Below, in pieces: positions 43,331-53,097 of a stretch of DNA of 64,000 nt. The DNA lies in the NCBI GenBank assembly GCA_946185535.1, contig CAMHJX010000013.1:38525-102524 (forward strand), read 5' to 3'. The translations under genes and the position numbers were made by a program. The stretch is from an uncultured Bacteroidales bacterium (GTDB taxonomy: Bacteria; Bacteroidota; Bacteroidia; Bacteroidales; F082). The notes beneath the pieces were generated by a model that saw only the letters and a program-made list of their open reading frames with translations, searched no databases and was not told the origin of the DNA. Every line of letters starts with the position of its first letter. Position 1 is the first letter of the stretch.

Positions 43331-46300
43331 TTATCCTACTACGATATTCACAATCTTCTTCGGCACGTATATCACCTTGCGCACCTGCTTGCCCTCAATC
43401 CATTTGGCGGCTTCGGGGGCGGCAAGCACGGCGGCTTGCACCTCGTCGGCATTCATCGTGACAGGCAATTCCATATTAAAGCGCATCTTGCCGTTGAAGC
43501 TGATGGGATAGTTAAAGCTATTCTCTACCGTCTTGCTTTCATCATAAACGGGAAACACAGCATTCACCACCGAGGTTTCATGACCCAGCAGGTGCCACAA
43601 TTCTTCAGCGATATGCGGTGCGTAAGGCGAAATCATAATGGCCAAAGGTTCAAGGATTTCACGCTTGTTGCACTTGAGATCGGCAAGCTCGTTGACGCAA
43701 ATCATAAAGGCCGAGACAACTGTATTGAACGAAATGCTTTCGATGCCATCCTCTTCTTTCTTGATGAGTTTGTGCAGGCTCTTCAGCTCAGGAGCAGTAG
43801 CAGGTTCGTCACTAACGCAAAACTCGTTGTTTTCGTTGTGGAACAGCCTCCAGAACTTGCGCACGAAACGGAACGTGCCTTCGATGCCCTGCGTATCCCA
43901 AGGCTTGGATTGCTCCAAGGGGCCAAGGAACATCTCATAAAGACGGAGCGTGTCGGCACCGTATTTCTCCACAAGGTCATCGGGGTTCTGCACGTTGTAT
44001 TTCGATTTCGACATCTTCTCGATCTCATTGCCACAGACAAAGATATCGTTGCCATCCTTGTCCTTCTCGAAGATGAACTGCGCATCTTTCAGGTCATCGC
44101 GCCACAGGCGGAACGCCTCCACATCAAGGATGTCGTTGCGCACCATGTTGATGTCCACATGGATCGGGTCGCTGAACTGCTCACGGCCTTCCAGATTCTT
44201 CGAGATGAAGATAGGAGTGCCATCATAAGCCTCACCTTCGACAAATGCGGGAACTTCCCTCCCTGCGATAAGGTCCTTGATGCGCTGCTCAACAAAGTCG
44301 GTGCCGTTCTTGTAGTCATTCACCACATCGATAATCGGGACAAGCAACAGTTTGTAACCTTTCTCGGCAGCATAATCCTGCCAAGGCTCGGCCACCTTTT
44401 CGAGGTTGCCCATGCGGTTGATTTCGATAAGGATACCTTTCTCAGGGCAGAAGAAGTCGAAACGACGGCGGCCATCCTTGAAGTCCTTTTCAAACTTCAC
44501 GCCTAACTTATTGTCCTTGATGAGACGCCAAACACCGTACTCACACAATTTCTCCATGTTAGCACGATAGGCAAAGCTCGAACGGCCTTGTATCATGCCC
44601 TGGTTGATCATCCTCTGGAAAGGTTCATCCTTGCATGACAAACCAATGTCATAGAGGAACTTACACCAGAATCTACTGTAAATCAAGTGGCCAGTAGCAT
44701 GTTCAGCGCCTCCGATATAAAGATCTACGTTCTGCCAATAGTCGTTGGCTTCGCGACTGAAGTATTCCTTGTCGTTGTGCGGGTCTTCGTAACGGAAATA
44801 GTAACCACTTGAACCGGCAAAGCCCGGCATGGTGTTGGTCTCGATGGGATAGCCTTCCTCGGTGACCCAATTCTTGGCGCGAGCCAAAGGCGGCTCACCC
44901 GTTTCGGTGGGCTTATATTCACTGATGGCAGGCAACTCAAGCGGCAGTTTCGACTCATCCATAGCGTAAGGCATGCCGTCCTTGTAGTAAATCGGGAAAG
45001 GCTCACCCCAATAACGCTGACGGCTGAAGATGGCATCGCGCAGGCGGTAGTTGGTCTTGCCCGTGCCGACGCCGAGTTTCTCCAATTCTTCAATCATGCG
45101 CTCGATGGCTTTCTTCACGGTCAGGCCGTTGAGGAAGCCCGAATTGACTAATTCACCGTCCTTGGCATCGAAGCTCTCTTCCCATGTAGCGGGATCAGTC
45201 GGCTCGGTGCCTGGTTTCTTCACCACTTGGATGATAGGCAGGTTGAAATGGCGGGCGAAGGCGAAGTCGCGGCTGTCGTGGGCAGGCACGGCCATGATGG
45301 CACCCGTACCGTAACCCATCAACACATAGTCGGCAATCCAGATGGGCAACTTGGCACCCGTGATGGGGTTGATGCCGTAGGCACCCGTGAAAGCGCCGCT
45401 CACCTTACGGACCTCAGCCATACGCTCTCGCTCGCTGCGGTTCTTGGTGCGGGTGATGTATTCCTCTACCTCGGCGCGTTGCTCAGGCGTGGTGATTTCG
45501 CTCACCAGCTCATGCTCGGGAGCCAGCACCATAAATGTCGTACCAAACAAGGTATCTGCACGAGTCGTAAACACCTCTAAATCTATATCTTTACCCTCAA
45601 CCTTGAAGATAACGGAAGCACCCATCGACTTGCCAATCCAATTGCGCTGCAGGTCTTTCACCGACTCGCTCCAATCGACCGTTTCAAGGCCTTGCAACAG
45701 GCGGTCGGCGTAAGCGGTGATACGGAGTTGCCATTGCTTCATCGACTTGCGTTCCACGGGGAAGCCGCCACGCACCGAGAGGCCATCTGCCACCTCATCG
45801 TTGGCGAGCACCGTACCCAATCCCGGGCACCAGTTCACCATGGCCTCGGCTTGGTAAGCCAAGCGGTAGTTCATCAACACCTCTTGTTGCTCTTTCTCGC
45901 TCATCGCCTTCCACTCGGCGGCAGTGAAGCTCAGCGGCTTGCTCTCGGCCACATTGAGGCCTTCGGTACCTTTTTCCTCGAAGCGGGCAATCAGCTTGCT
46001 GATAGGCTGAGCCTTCTGGCAACCGTTGCAGTAGAACGAATTGAATAACTGAAGGAAAGTCCATTGCGTCCACTTGTAGTAGCCGGGTTCGCAGGTGCGC
46101 ACCTCGCGTTCCCAGTCGTAGCAGAAACCGATCTTATCCATCTGCTCGCGGTAGCGGTTGATGTTTTTCTCGGTCGTCACGGCAGGATGGGTGCCCGTTT
46201 GGATGGCGTATTGCTCAGCGGGCAGACCGTAGGCATCGTAGCCCATGGGATGCAGCACATTGAAGCCTTTCAGCCTTTTATATCTTGCATAAATATCCGA

Positions 46301-46471
46301 GGCAATGTAGCCCAGCGGATGTCCCACATGCAAGCCAGCTCCCGAAGGATACGGGAACATATCCAGAACATAAAATTTCGGCTTATTATGGTCAATATCA
46401 ACCTTATAGATTTTGTTATCGTGCCAGTATTGCTGCCACTTTTTCTCGATTTCGGTAAAGTTATAGTCCAT
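43331..46471 (-). CDS. leuS: leucyl-tRNA synthetase with inserted DUF559/Vsr-like domain
   Basis: 1046 residues, about 100-120 more than usual for Bacteroidetes. Class I signatures are intact: HVGH in [12 protein letters not shown] (about 42-53), the editing-site [11 protein letters not shown] and KMSKS at 819-823. Between GMIQGRSSF (about 630) and HVDINMV (771) sits an extra segment. Residues about 639-735 read [18 protein letters not shown]...[20 protein letters not shown]...[13 protein letters not shown] in order, matching the layout of the DUF559/Vsr-like endonuclease fold with D672 and E683. The usual following acidic residue and His are lost (EIN instead of ELD). The insertion sits where the leucine-specific domain normally lies. 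The enzyme charges tRNA-Leu; the insertion's role is unknown. Confidence 0.93.
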   Translation of the reverse strand: MDYNFTEIEKKWQQYWHDNKIYKVDIDHNKPKFYVLDMFPYPSGAGLHVGHPLGYIASDIYARYKRLKGFNVLHPMGYDAYGLPAEQYAIQTGTHPAVTTEKNINRYREQMDKIGFCYDWEREVRTCEPGYYKWTQWTFLQLFNSFYCNGCQKAQPISKLIARFEEKGTEGLNVAESKPLSFTAAEWKAMSEKEQQEVLMNYRLAYQAEAMVNWCPGLGTVLANDEVADGLSVRGGFPVERKSMKQWQLRITAYADRLLQGLETVDWSESVKDLQRNWIGKSMGASVIFKVEGKDIDLEVFTTRADTLFGTTFMVLAPEHELVSEITTPEQRAEVEEYITRTKNRSERERMAEVRKVSGAFTGAYGINPITGAKLPIWIADYVLMGYGTGAIMAVPAHDSRDFAFARHFNLPIIQVVKKPGTEPTDPATWEESFDAKDGELVNSGFLNGLTVKKAIERMIEELEKLGVGTGKTNYRLRDAIFSRQRYWGEPFPIYYKDGMPYAMDESKLPLELPAISEYKPTETGEPPLARAKNWVTEEGYPIETNTMPGFAGSSGYYFRYEDPHNDKEYFSREANDYWQNVDLYIGGAEHATGHLIYSRFWCKFLYDIGLSCKDEPFQRMINQGMIQGRSSFAYRANMEKLCEYGVWRLIKDNKLGVKFEKDFKDGRRRFDFFCPEKGILIEINRMGNLEKVAEPWQDYAAEKGYKLLLVPIIDVVNDYKNGTDFVEQRIKDLIAGREVPAFVEGEAYDGTPIFISKNLEGREQFSDPIHVDINMVRNDILDVEAFRLWRDDLKDAQFIFEKDKDGNDIFVCGNEIEKMSKSKYNVQNPDDLVEKYGADTLRLYEMFLGPLEQSKPWDTQGIEGTFRFVRKFWRLFHNENNEFCVSDEPATAPELKSLHKLIKKEEDGIESISFNTVVSAFMICVNELADLKCNKREILEPLAIMISPYAPHIAEELWHLLGHETSVVNAVFPVYDESKTVENSFNYPISFNGKMRFNMELPVTMNADEVQAAVLAAPEAAKWIEGKQVRKVIYVPKKIVNIVVG

Positions 46472-46508
46472 ACAACGAGGTGTTTTTTGCTGTTTTTGAA
46501 AGAAACTG

Positions 46509-46516
46509 CAAAAATA
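46509..46516 (-). promoter_or_regulatory. -7 box for leuS
   Basis: Minus-strand TATTTTTG, 37 bases ahead of the leuS ATG. Confidence 0.55.
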
Positions 46517-46624
46517 CGGAAAATTTGCTTTAGGATTGATGCCCGTAATAAAAACTGCGAATCAACCTACACTTTTTAAACAAGAAACAACTAAAATATT
46601 GAACAATTGTAATTTATCCGACAG

Positions 46625-46660
46625 CAAACGACTACAAACGACTATAGTCGACTACAAACG
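46625..46660. promoter_or_regulatory. CGACTACAAACG repeats around a CGACTATAGTCG palindrome
   Basis: The direct repeat CGACTACAAACG occurs at 46629-46640 and 46649-46660, overlapping the ends of a perfect 12-base palindrome at 46639-46650. It lies about 60 bases before the small orphan gene at 46721. A protein-binding site is plausible. Confidence 0.45.
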
Positions 46661-46720
46661 TTTAATCAACGGATAACTCTTGACAAATAGCGTTTCTTTG
46701 CAGCGTAACAACAAATAAAA

Positions 46721-47173
46721 ATGAGCCAATACAGACAAAATATAATTCCACAAACACATATACCTGAGGAATGGAAAGCCCTAACATCTATAGAACTCCG
46801 TAATGTTGTTATGGAAAGAGCGAAAGGACTCGTGTATGAAAAAGTGTTAAACATCGACACGGGAATAGAAATAGAGTTCAGTGTGACAAATGCAAGAAAA
46901 CTTGCTCGTGGAGGAGCCATATATTTAAAAAAAGCGTCATTAGTACCTATTCTTCCCGAATTGGTAAAAGTGGCTGAATATTCCAATTTTGGCCAAAGGA
47001 AAGAAACAGACAACCCTGAACTGTTAGGGTTTCTGAATTTTAAGGCAAAATGCATAATAGATGGGAAAACGGAACATGTTCGGCTTTCGGTGCAATTTTG
47101 CCGCAGAAACAAGTTTTTCTATAACGTGGAAGTGAATAAAATAAAGCTGCTACCCCAAAAGCCCCGTAGGTAA
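46721..47173 (+). CDS. orphan protein resembling polyvalent-protein domain LPD3, 150 aa
   Basis: The product begins MSQYRQNIIPQTHIPEEWK. Its core reads IEFSVTNARKLARGG, LVPILPELVKVAEYS, LLGFLNFKAKCIIDGK and RLSVQF...FYNVEV. This order resembles the LPD3-type domain found in large polyvalent proteins of phages and conjugative elements, a tentative match. The gene is A/T-rich with unlike codon use (many AAA, ATA, TTA), contrasting with its GC-richer neighbours, which suggests acquisition. No partner gene is adjacent. The repeat/palindrome cluster upstream could be its operator. Confidence 0.6.
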   Translation: MSQYRQNIIPQTHIPEEWKALTSIELRNVVMERAKGLVYEKVLNIDTGIEIEFSVTNARKLARGGAIYLKKASLVPILPELVKVAEYSNFGQRKETDNPELLGFLNFKAKCIIDGKTEHVRLSVQFCRRNKFFYNVEVNKIKLLPQKPRR

Positions 47174-47340
47174 CTTTAATAGCAGTAGCAGCTGTTTTTT
47201 AGTGATTTCTCTGAATCTTTCCCGGCGGCACACTCCGCCTTGTACCAATCACCAAAGGACACTGCAAAACTACAAAACTTTTTGAAAACCAAGTATAAAA
47301 ACTTGAAAAAAAACCAAAGAGAAGCAAAAACAGCATTCCC

Positions 47341-48372
47341 CTACTCAAACAAACTCATCTCCCCAGTAGGTTTAAACCTTGTCTTCCCTAAATGCTTGTA
47401 AGCCAAATCGGTGCATTCGCGGCCTCGGGGTGTGCGCATGATGAAACCTTCCTGGATAAGGAAAGGTTCACAGACCTCCTCGATAGTGCCAGGATCCTCA
47501 CCTACAGCAGTGGCGATGGTGTTCACACCCACGGGACCACCCTTGAACTTGTCGATGATGGTGGTGAGAATCCTGTTGTCCATGTCGTCGAGGCCATGCT
47601 CGTCGACATTGAGGGCTTTCAGGCCGATTTTTGCGATATCCAATGTGATGGTGCCGTCGCCTTGGATTTGGGCAAAGTCGCGGACGCGACGCAACAACAT
47701 GTTAGCAATACGCGGTGTGCCACGGCTGCGGCGTGCAATCTCGAAGGCTGCCGTGTCGTCGATGGGCACACGCAGGATGCCCGCCGAGCGCTTCACAATC
47801 GTCGACAAGGTCTTCGCGTCATAATACTCCAAACGCTGCTTGATACCGAAACGCTCACGCAAGGGGGCCGTCAGCATGCCGCTGCGGGTAGTGGCTCCAA
47901 TCAAAGTGAAAGGATTCAGCGTGATTTGGATGCTGCGCGCACTTGGGCCAGTCTCAATCATGATGTCGATGCGGAAGTCTTCCATGGCGGAATAGAGATA
48001 CTCCTCTACCACGGGGCTGAGGCGGTGGATCTCGTCGATGAACAGCACATCATTAGGCTCAAGGCTGGTGAGCAAACCCGCAAGATTGCCTGGCTTGTCG
48101 AGCACGGGGCCCGAAGTCATCTTCATGCCGACACCCAACTCGTGGGCAATGATATACGACAAAGTGGTTTTGCCCAGACCCGGAGGGCCATAAAGCAAAG
48201 TGTGGTCGAGGGCTTCGCCACGCTGGGCGGCGGCCTTCACGAAAACGCGCAAGTTGTCAACCACCTGCTTCTGTCCCGCAAAGCTTTCAAACATATCGGG
48301 ACGCAGGGCGTTTTCGAGGTCCTTCTCAGCCTTCGACAAATGAGAGGCATTCGCGTCAAGATTACTATTCAT
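47341..48372 (-). CDS. ruvB: Holliday junction branch-migration ATPase RuvB
   Basis: 343 residues from ATG 48372. A GTG six codons upstream (48390) extends the frame but overlaps a TATCTTTG -7 box, so transcription must begin after it; the ATG is chosen. Motifs: Walker [13 protein letters not shown], Walker [10 protein letters not shown], sensor [19 protein letters not shown] with the arginine finger, and a C-terminal winged helix ([25 protein letters not shown]). With RuvA and RuvC it drives branch migration in recombination repair. No ruvA or ruvC is adjacent. Confidence 0.95.
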   Translation of the reverse strand: MNSNLDANASHLSKAEKDLENALRPDMFESFAGQKQVVDNLRVFVKAAAQRGEALDHTLLYGPPGLGKTTLSYIIAHELGVGMKMTSGPVLDKPGNLAGLLTSLEPNDVLFIDEIHRLSPVVEEYLYSAMEDFRIDIMIETGPSARSIQITLNPFTLIGATTRSGMLTAPLRERFGIKQRLEYYDAKTLSTIVKRSAGILRVPIDDTAAFEIARRSRGTPRIANMLLRRVRDFAQIQGDGTITLDIAKIGLKALNVDEHGLDDMDNRILTTIIDKFKGGPVGVNTIATAVGEDPGTIEEVCEPFLIQEGFIMRTPRGRECTDLAYKHLGKTRFKPTGEMSLFE

Positions 48373-48389
48373 GCGTTTGTTTTGAGCCA

Positions 48390-48397
48390 CAAAGATA
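48390..48397 (-). promoter_or_regulatory. -7 box of ruvB
   Basis: Minus-strand TATCTTTG whose last base is the G of a possible GTG start. It fixes the ruvB start at the ATG 18 bases further on (48372). Confidence 0.65.
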
Positions 48398-48435
48398 CAA
48401 CTTTCGCCGAAAATTGGGATATTCTCAAAAAAATG

Positions 48436-48443
48436 TATCTTTG
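48436..48443 (+). promoter_or_regulatory. -7 box of the SPOR-domain gene
   Basis: Plus-strand TATCTTTG, 20 bases ahead of the ATG at 48464 and divergent to the ruvB promoter. Confidence 0.65.
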
Positions 48444-48463
48444 CAGCCTAAAATGATTCCATT

Positions 48464-48886
48464 ATGAAGCGCATCATCTGCCTTTCCATACTTGTTGCTT
48501 GGGCAACCCTGACCTTCGCACAAAGCCATGGTTCATTGCATGTTGACCAAGACAGCCGCATCGAAAGCCTTATTGCAAAACAACGTTCGCTTTACAAAGT
48601 CGACAGCTCGTTCAGCGGCTACCGCATCCATATTTTCAGTGAAATCGGTAACGAAGCCTTGAATCACGCCAAAGCCGTAAAAAGCCGTTTTGAGCGGGCC
48701 TTCCCCGACATCCCAATCTATTTGACTTACGTAGAGCCCCATTTCCTCCTGCGTGCGGGCGATTTCCGCAACCGTGTGGAAGCCGAGAAATGTCTGCGCC
48801 AAATCAAACCGAAATTCAAGGAGGCATTCGTTACAGCTGACAAAATTTATCGACCAAAAGTTAGCCTTTATAAAAACGAAGAATGA
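48464..48886 (+). CDS. SPOR domain protein, 140 aa
   Basis: Signal peptide (1-19, ending TFAQ), a short linker, then one SPOR domain (about 52-130): GYRIHIFSEIGNEALNHAKAV, FPDIPIYLTYVEPHFLLRAGDFRNRVEAEKCLRQI in two parts. SPOR domains bind denuded glycan strands of septal peptidoglycan, so a periplasmic cell-wall or division role is likely. It is a single-gene unit with its own promoter and ends inside a perfect palindrome that also contains the end of the convergent dehydrogenase gene. Confidence 0.85.
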   Translation: MKRIICLSILVAWATLTFAQSHGSLHVDQDSRIESLIAKQRSLYKVDSSFSGYRIHIFSEIGNEALNHAKAVKSRFERAFPDIPIYLTYVEPHFLLRAGDFRNRVEAEKCLRQIKPKFKEAFVTADKIYRPKVSLYKNEE

Positions 48887-48911
48887 CGCAAATTTGCGTC
48901 ATTCTTCGTTT
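48874..48911. terminator. 38-base perfect palindrome overlapping two convergent stop codons
   Basis: The two 19-base arms (AAACGAAGAATGACGCAAA and its complement) are perfectly self-complementary with no spacer, and T-rich or A-rich ends flank both sides. The last codons of both the SPOR gene and the dehydrogenase gene lie in the arms. It probably ends transcription in both directions. Confidence 0.8.
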
Positions 48912-49825
48912 ATCCACCTCATCACATTGTCCACCACAATCCCCAACCGAAGGACAAAAGCCTCTTCGGTGGCGAAACCAATGTGTGGCAACATAACGAG
49001 ATTAGGCGCATCGAATAGCGGATTCTCGGGCTTCAGAGGCGGTTCCGTGCCATAGACATCGGTGGCTGCGCCCGCAATCTTGCCTTGTTTCAAGGCATTG
49101 GCTAAAGCTTGCTCATTCACCACGGGGCCACGTGCCGTATTAATTAATATGGAGCTTGGCTTCATCAAAGCAAAATCCTTCTCTGTGATGAAATCCCGAG
49201 TCTTGGTATTCAAGGCAATGTGCAAGGTGACAATGTCAGACTCTTTCAACAAGGTCTCTTTATCCACAAAGGTCACACCCTCAACTTGCTTTGGGGTGCG
49301 GTTCCATGCCAATACCATGCAGCCAAAGGCATTCGCCAACTTGGCCACACGCTGACCAATGTTGCCCATACCGATGATGCCCAAGGTCTTGCCTCCGATT
49401 TCTCGGCCAGGCATGATACCCTTACGGTTGCATTGGCGCGTAATCGCATCGTTTTCAAGCACTTTGCGATACACATCAATCATCATGGCGACGGCTAGTT
49501 CGGCCACGGCCTCAGTACTGTAACCTGCCGCATTCTTCACTACGATGCCGCGACGCTGACATTCCTCTATGTCGATGTGATCCAAGCCCGTGAAAGCGAT
49601 GGAGAGCATCTTCAGATTCGGACAAGCATCGAGGAAGTCCTTGCGCAAAGGGATATTGCTCTCGATGATGACTTCAGCACCCTCGGCACGGCGTTTCAAC
49701 TCATCAAGGTTCTCGTTGCGGTCAGGATAGACGACCACCTCATGACCAGCCTTTTTCAGGCCTTCACAAGCGGCTTCAATTTGGCTGACTTTCAAGCCTA
49801 ACGGCTCCAAAAAGACAATTTTCAT
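48899..49825 (-). CDS. D-isomer-specific 2-hydroxyacid dehydrogenase
   Basis: 308 residues. The Rossmann NAD-binding motif is LGIIGMGNIGQRVAKLA (about 147-163). The catalytic Arg lies in NTARGPVVNE, a conserved Glu in TDVYGTEPPL and the catalytic His in MLPHIGFAT. The family includes phosphoglycerate, lactate and glyoxylate dehydrogenases; the substrate is not certain. No ACT domain is present, so it is not the long regulated SerA type. Its start overlaps the stop of the ridA gene as ATGA, so the two form one operon, perhaps to handle reactive imines or keto acids. Confidence 0.88.
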   Translation of the reverse strand: MKIVFLEPLGLKVSQIEAACEGLKKAGHEVVVYPDRNENLDELKRRAEGAEVIIESNIPLRKDFLDACPNLKMLSIAFTGLDHIDIEECQRRGIVVKNAAGYSTEAVAELAVAMMIDVYRKVLENDAITRQCNRKGIMPGREIGGKTLGIIGMGNIGQRVAKLANAFGCMVLAWNRTPKQVEGVTFVDKETLLKESDIVTLHIALNTKTRDFITEKDFALMKPSSILINTARGPVVNEQALANALKQGKIAGAATDVYGTEPPLKPENPLFDAPNLVMLPHIGFATEEAFVLRLGIVVDNVMRWINEE

Positions 49826-50196
49826 TTTGCGGCAATCATTTCGATTTCGACCAAAGCCTTCTTGGGCAGTTCCTTCACGGCGAAAGCGGCACGGGCAGGA
49901 TAGTCGCCCTTGAAATACTTGCCATAAACGGCATTCATCTCGCCAAAATAGCTCATATCAGCAAGATAGCAAGTCGACTTCACCACATTATCGAAGGTGC
50001 AGCCTGCCTCGTTGAGGATGGCTTCAAGGTTTTTCAGGCTCTGTTCGGTCTGAGCAGTGACGCCTTCAGGCATCTCACCCGTGGCGGGATTGATGGGAAG
50101 TTGGCCCGAAATGAACACCATTCCGTTGGCTTCAATGGCTTGAGAATAAGGACCGATGGCTCCGGGAGCCTTTGTTGTTGCAATAACTTTTTTCAT
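49822..50196 (-). CDS. RidA family enamine/imine deaminase
   Basis: 124 residues of the YjgF/YER057c/UK114 family: GAIGPYSQAIEANGMVFISGQLP, the substrate-binding Arg in YPARAAFAV and the acidic pair in LVEIEMIA. RidA hydrolyses reactive 2-aminoacrylate-type intermediates released by pyridoxal-phosphate enzymes, protecting other enzymes in the cytoplasm. It is the first gene of a two-gene operon with a 2-hydroxyacid dehydrogenase (four-base overlap). Confidence 0.93.
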   Translation of the reverse strand: MKKVIATTKAPGAIGPYSQAIEANGMVFISGQLPINPATGEMPEGVTAQTEQSLKNLEAILNEAGCTFDNVVKSTCYLADMSYFGEMNAVYGKYFKGDYPARAAFAVKELPKKALVEIEMIAAK

Positions 50197-50247
50197 GATT
50201 ACTGAATTTTCAATGTATTGTTGATAAATTTATTGGATTTCTGAGCG

Positions 50248-50255
50248 CAAAAATA
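50248..50255 (-). promoter_or_regulatory. -7 box of the ridA operon
   Basis: Minus-strand TATTTTTG, about 50 bases ahead of the ATG at 50196; the divergent ftsB-like promoter lies 33 bases further. Confidence 0.5.
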
Positions 50256-50288
50256 AGAAAAAAGGTCGTTGAGTTCATCGAAATATAT

Positions 50289-50296
50289 TACCTTTG
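50289..50296 (+). promoter_or_regulatory. -7 box of the septum initiator/DUF5686/ApbE operon
   Basis: TACCTTTG, 40 bases upstream of the ATG at 50337, matching TAnnTTTG. Confidence 0.55.
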
Positions 50297-50336
50297 CGGT
50301 CTGAAATATTTTGGCAAGCACAACATCCTAGTCCTT

Positions 50337-50633
50337 ATGTCATTCAGGGAAATCTTACGCAAACTCAACAACCGCTATGTGTACGCCACATTGCTGTTTC
50401 TCATTGTCATACTTTTCATCGACCAGTTCAACCTTTTCGAGCAAATCAGGCTTTCGAAATCGGTGAAAGACAAGAAACAGCAAATCGAATACTACGAAAA
50501 ACTGGTGCCGGAAAGCAAACAGTATCTCAACGACCTGCAAAACGACACGGCCACTATGGAGAAAGTTGCCCGCGAACAATATCTGATGAAGCGTGACAAC
50601 GAGATCATCTATCTAACCGAGACACAAGAATGA
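50337..50633 (+). CDS. septum formation initiator family protein (FtsB/DivIC-like)
   Basis: 98 residues: a cytoplasmic N-terminus, one transmembrane helix (about 14-32, YVYATLLFLIVILFIDQF) and a coiled coil (about 38-75) ending with the family pattern VAREQYLMKRDNEIIYL. Such proteins belong to the FtsBLQ complex that activates septal peptidoglycan synthesis. Its stop overlaps the start of the DUF5686 gene as ATGA, showing translational coupling in one operon. Confidence 0.88.
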   Translation: MSFREILRKLNNRYVYATLLFLIVILFIDQFNLFEQIRLSKSVKDKKQQIEYYEKLVPESKQYLNDLQNDTATMEKVAREQYLMKRDNEIIYLTETQE

Positions 50634-53095
50634 AGCCCTCTTTGCGCATAAAGGTCTTCCCGTTTCTATTCCTCGTTTTCTTTACTCTTTCTGCCAATAT
50701 TCTTTATGGACAGACGCATACCCTAAGTGGCAAAATCACCGATGAGCGCAACCGCCAACCCTTGGCTTTTGTCAACGTGGTCATCAACGAAGGGCAGCAA
50801 GGTGTCATCAGCGACATCGACGGCAGATACACCATCACTGCCAACGAGCCCATTCAGAAGGTAAAATTCTCTTCCATCGGCTACGAGCCCAAAGAAATCA
50901 CGCTACAACCTAACCAAAAGAAGTGCAACGTCGCCTTGGCACCCATGACCTTTGAATTAGGCGAAGTCACCATAGAAGCTGGCGAAAACCCCGCCCATCG
51001 CATCATCGACAGCCTGATGGCACACCGTAAGGCCAACAATCCCAACTCGCTCGAATCCTATCGTTACAACATCTACGACAAGATGGTCATTACTGTGGAC
51101 AGCAGCAGCTTCGGTCAAGCCTTAGCCAACGACACCGCCATGGAAATGACCGACTTGCACTTCTTCGACAGCATCATGAAAAAGAGCGACTTGATGGTGA
51201 TGGAGACCGCTTCGGAAGTGCTGTTCATGTCGCCCGACCGCAAACTGCAACATGTGCTCGGCACCAAAGTGGCAGGTATGAAAGAGCCCACATTCATGTA
51301 TCTGGTGAACAGCATGCAAAGTGTCAGCTTTTATGAGGAAACCGTCAGCATCACGGGCACCGAATATGTCAACCCCATCAGCCGAGGCAGCAAAACACGC
51401 TATTTCTTCACCTTGGAATCAGTTCACCCCATCGGTCAGGGCGACTCGCTCTATGTAATCTCGTTCCACCCGATGCGCGGCAGCACCTTCGACGGCCTGC
51501 GCGGCACGATGACCGTCAACAGCGACGGCTGGGCGCTGCAAAGCGTGAAAGCCGCTCCCGATGGACAAGGTGGAATTTTCAAGGCCGACATACAACAGCT
51601 GTACCAAAAAGTGGAGGGACAATGGTTTCCGAAACAACTGAATATCAATCTGATATTTCCAAGTATGGTGGTCAGCATGGATGACTCTAGTTTTCCCATG
51701 GCTGCTATTGGCAAAAGCTACTTGAGCGACATCGAAATCAATCCCGACATCAACAAACGACAGTTCTCCGACATCGAAATCAAGGTAGACCCCGACGCCG
51801 CTTTCCGCGATGAGACCTTTTGGAACGAACATCGCATCGACTCATTGACAGAACGGGTGAAAGCCACCTACATCCTCGTTGACTCCCTCACCCGAGGCAC
51901 CGACCTCTTCGACCGTGTCCTTGGCCTAACCGACAAACTGATGAATGAGGCAGCCCTTCCTATCGGGTGCATCAACCTTGACCTTGGCAAGATTGTCAGA
52001 ATTTCATCGAATAGAGGATGGTATTTCGGTTTGGGAGGCCGCACAAACGACAGACTTTCGCGATGGTTCTGTCTCAACGGTTCGTTCGGCTATTGGACTC
52101 GCCTCAAAGCATGGGACTATAGTGGAGGACTGAAGCTAAATCTCAATCGACAGCGACAGATGGAACTTGCTTTGCAATACAGCCGCAGGTCGGAACCCAT
52201 GGGCGAATTTGGTGGCATGCTTGAGAAAGAAACCAACTCCGAGCTTTCCACTTCAAACTACAAATATACCTTCTACGAGAACATCCGCACGCGGAGAAAC
52301 CGCTTCGACCTCACCTTCTCGACCCGCTTCGCACAACATTTCAAGGCTTATCTCAACCTTAGTACAAGCCAAAAACACTACAACCAGCAGTTCTATCATG
52401 TCCCTACCGACTCGCTAACGGAAGGACGCTTCACCGTCGCAGAACTCAAACTCAGGTTTGCCTATAAGGAAAAATTCCTCAGCACGCCACAGGGCATCCG
52501 TTCCTTAGGCACGCTTTATCCCATTGTATGGGTGTCATACCAACATGCTTTCCCCAACATATTCGGCAGCGAATATGAATACGATCGCTTCAAGTTTGAA
52601 GCCTCAAAGAATTTCTACACGCCCTATCTCGGAGTCGCCAAGGTTCTCGTGCAGGCCGGCTATGCCACTGAGTCGTGTCCCGTTATGGAGACTTTCAACA
52701 TCTTAGGCACCTACGAACGCTTCGGGCTATATTCACCAGGCAGCTTCAGCACCATGCGATTGGACGAATTCTTCTGCGACCGCTTCGTTGCCCTTTATCT
52801 TAGCCATAACTTCAGCGGCATGCTTTGGAAAACGAATTCTGAGTGGTTTAATCCCGAACTTTCCATTATCACGAATATCGGCTGGGGCGATATGAAACGC
52901 GCCGAGGCTTACCCTGACAAGAACTTCAAAACAATGGAGAAGGGCTACTTCGAGAGCGGCATCGTCATTGACGGACTAATGACTACGCCCCTGACAAAAG
53001 TCGGTGCAGGTGTGTTCTATCGTTACGGCCCCTATAGCCTGCCCAACGTGTGGGACAACTTCGCTTGGAAATGGAGCGCAATTATAGACTTTTAA
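50630..53095 (+). CDS. outer-membrane protein with carboxypeptidase-like domain and DUF5686
   Basis: 821 residues with a signal peptide (about 1-27, ending ILYGQ), a carboxypeptidase regulatory-like domain (about 30-115: LSGKITDERNRQPLAFVNVVI), and a long DUF5686 region that ends in beta-barrel-like strands. The family is widespread in Bacteroidetes and predicted in the outer membrane; its function is unknown. It overlaps the septum-initiator gene by four bases and is followed two bases later by an ApbE gene, suggesting a common envelope function. Confidence 0.88.
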   Translation: MKPSLRIKVFPFLFLVFFTLSANILYGQTHTLSGKITDERNRQPLAFVNVVINEGQQGVISDIDGRYTITANEPIQKVKFSSIGYEPKEITLQPNQKKCNVALAPMTFELGEVTIEAGENPAHRIIDSLMAHRKANNPNSLESYRYNIYDKMVITVDSSSFGQALANDTAMEMTDLHFFDSIMKKSDLMVMETASEVLFMSPDRKLQHVLGTKVAGMKEPTFMYLVNSMQSVSFYEETVSITGTEYVNPISRGSKTRYFFTLESVHPIGQGDSLYVISFHPMRGSTFDGLRGTMTVNSDGWALQSVKAAPDGQGGIFKADIQQLYQKVEGQWFPKQLNINLIFPSMVVSMDDSSFPMAAIGKSYLSDIEINPDINKRQFSDIEIKVDPDAAFRDETFWNEHRIDSLTERVKATYILVDSLTRGTDLFDRVLGLTDKLMNEAALPIGCINLDLGKIVRISSNRGWYFGLGGRTNDRLSRWFCLNGSFGYWTRLKAWDYSGGLKLNLNRQRQMELALQYSRRSEPMGEFGGMLEKETNSELSTSNYKYTFYENIRTRRNRFDLTFSTRFAQHFKAYLNLSTSQKHYNQQFYHVPTDSLTEGRFTVAELKLRFAYKEKFLSTPQGIRSLGTLYPIVWVSYQHAFPNIFGSEYEYDRFKFEASKNFYTPYLGVAKVLVQAGYATESCPVMETFNILGTYERFGLYSPGSFSTMRLDEFFCDRFVALYLSHNFSGMLWKTNSEWFNPELSIITNIGWGDMKRAEAYPDKNFKTMEKGYFESGIVIDGLMTTPLTKVGAGVFYRYGPYSLPNVWDNFAWKWSAIIDF

Positions 53096-53097
53096 TT

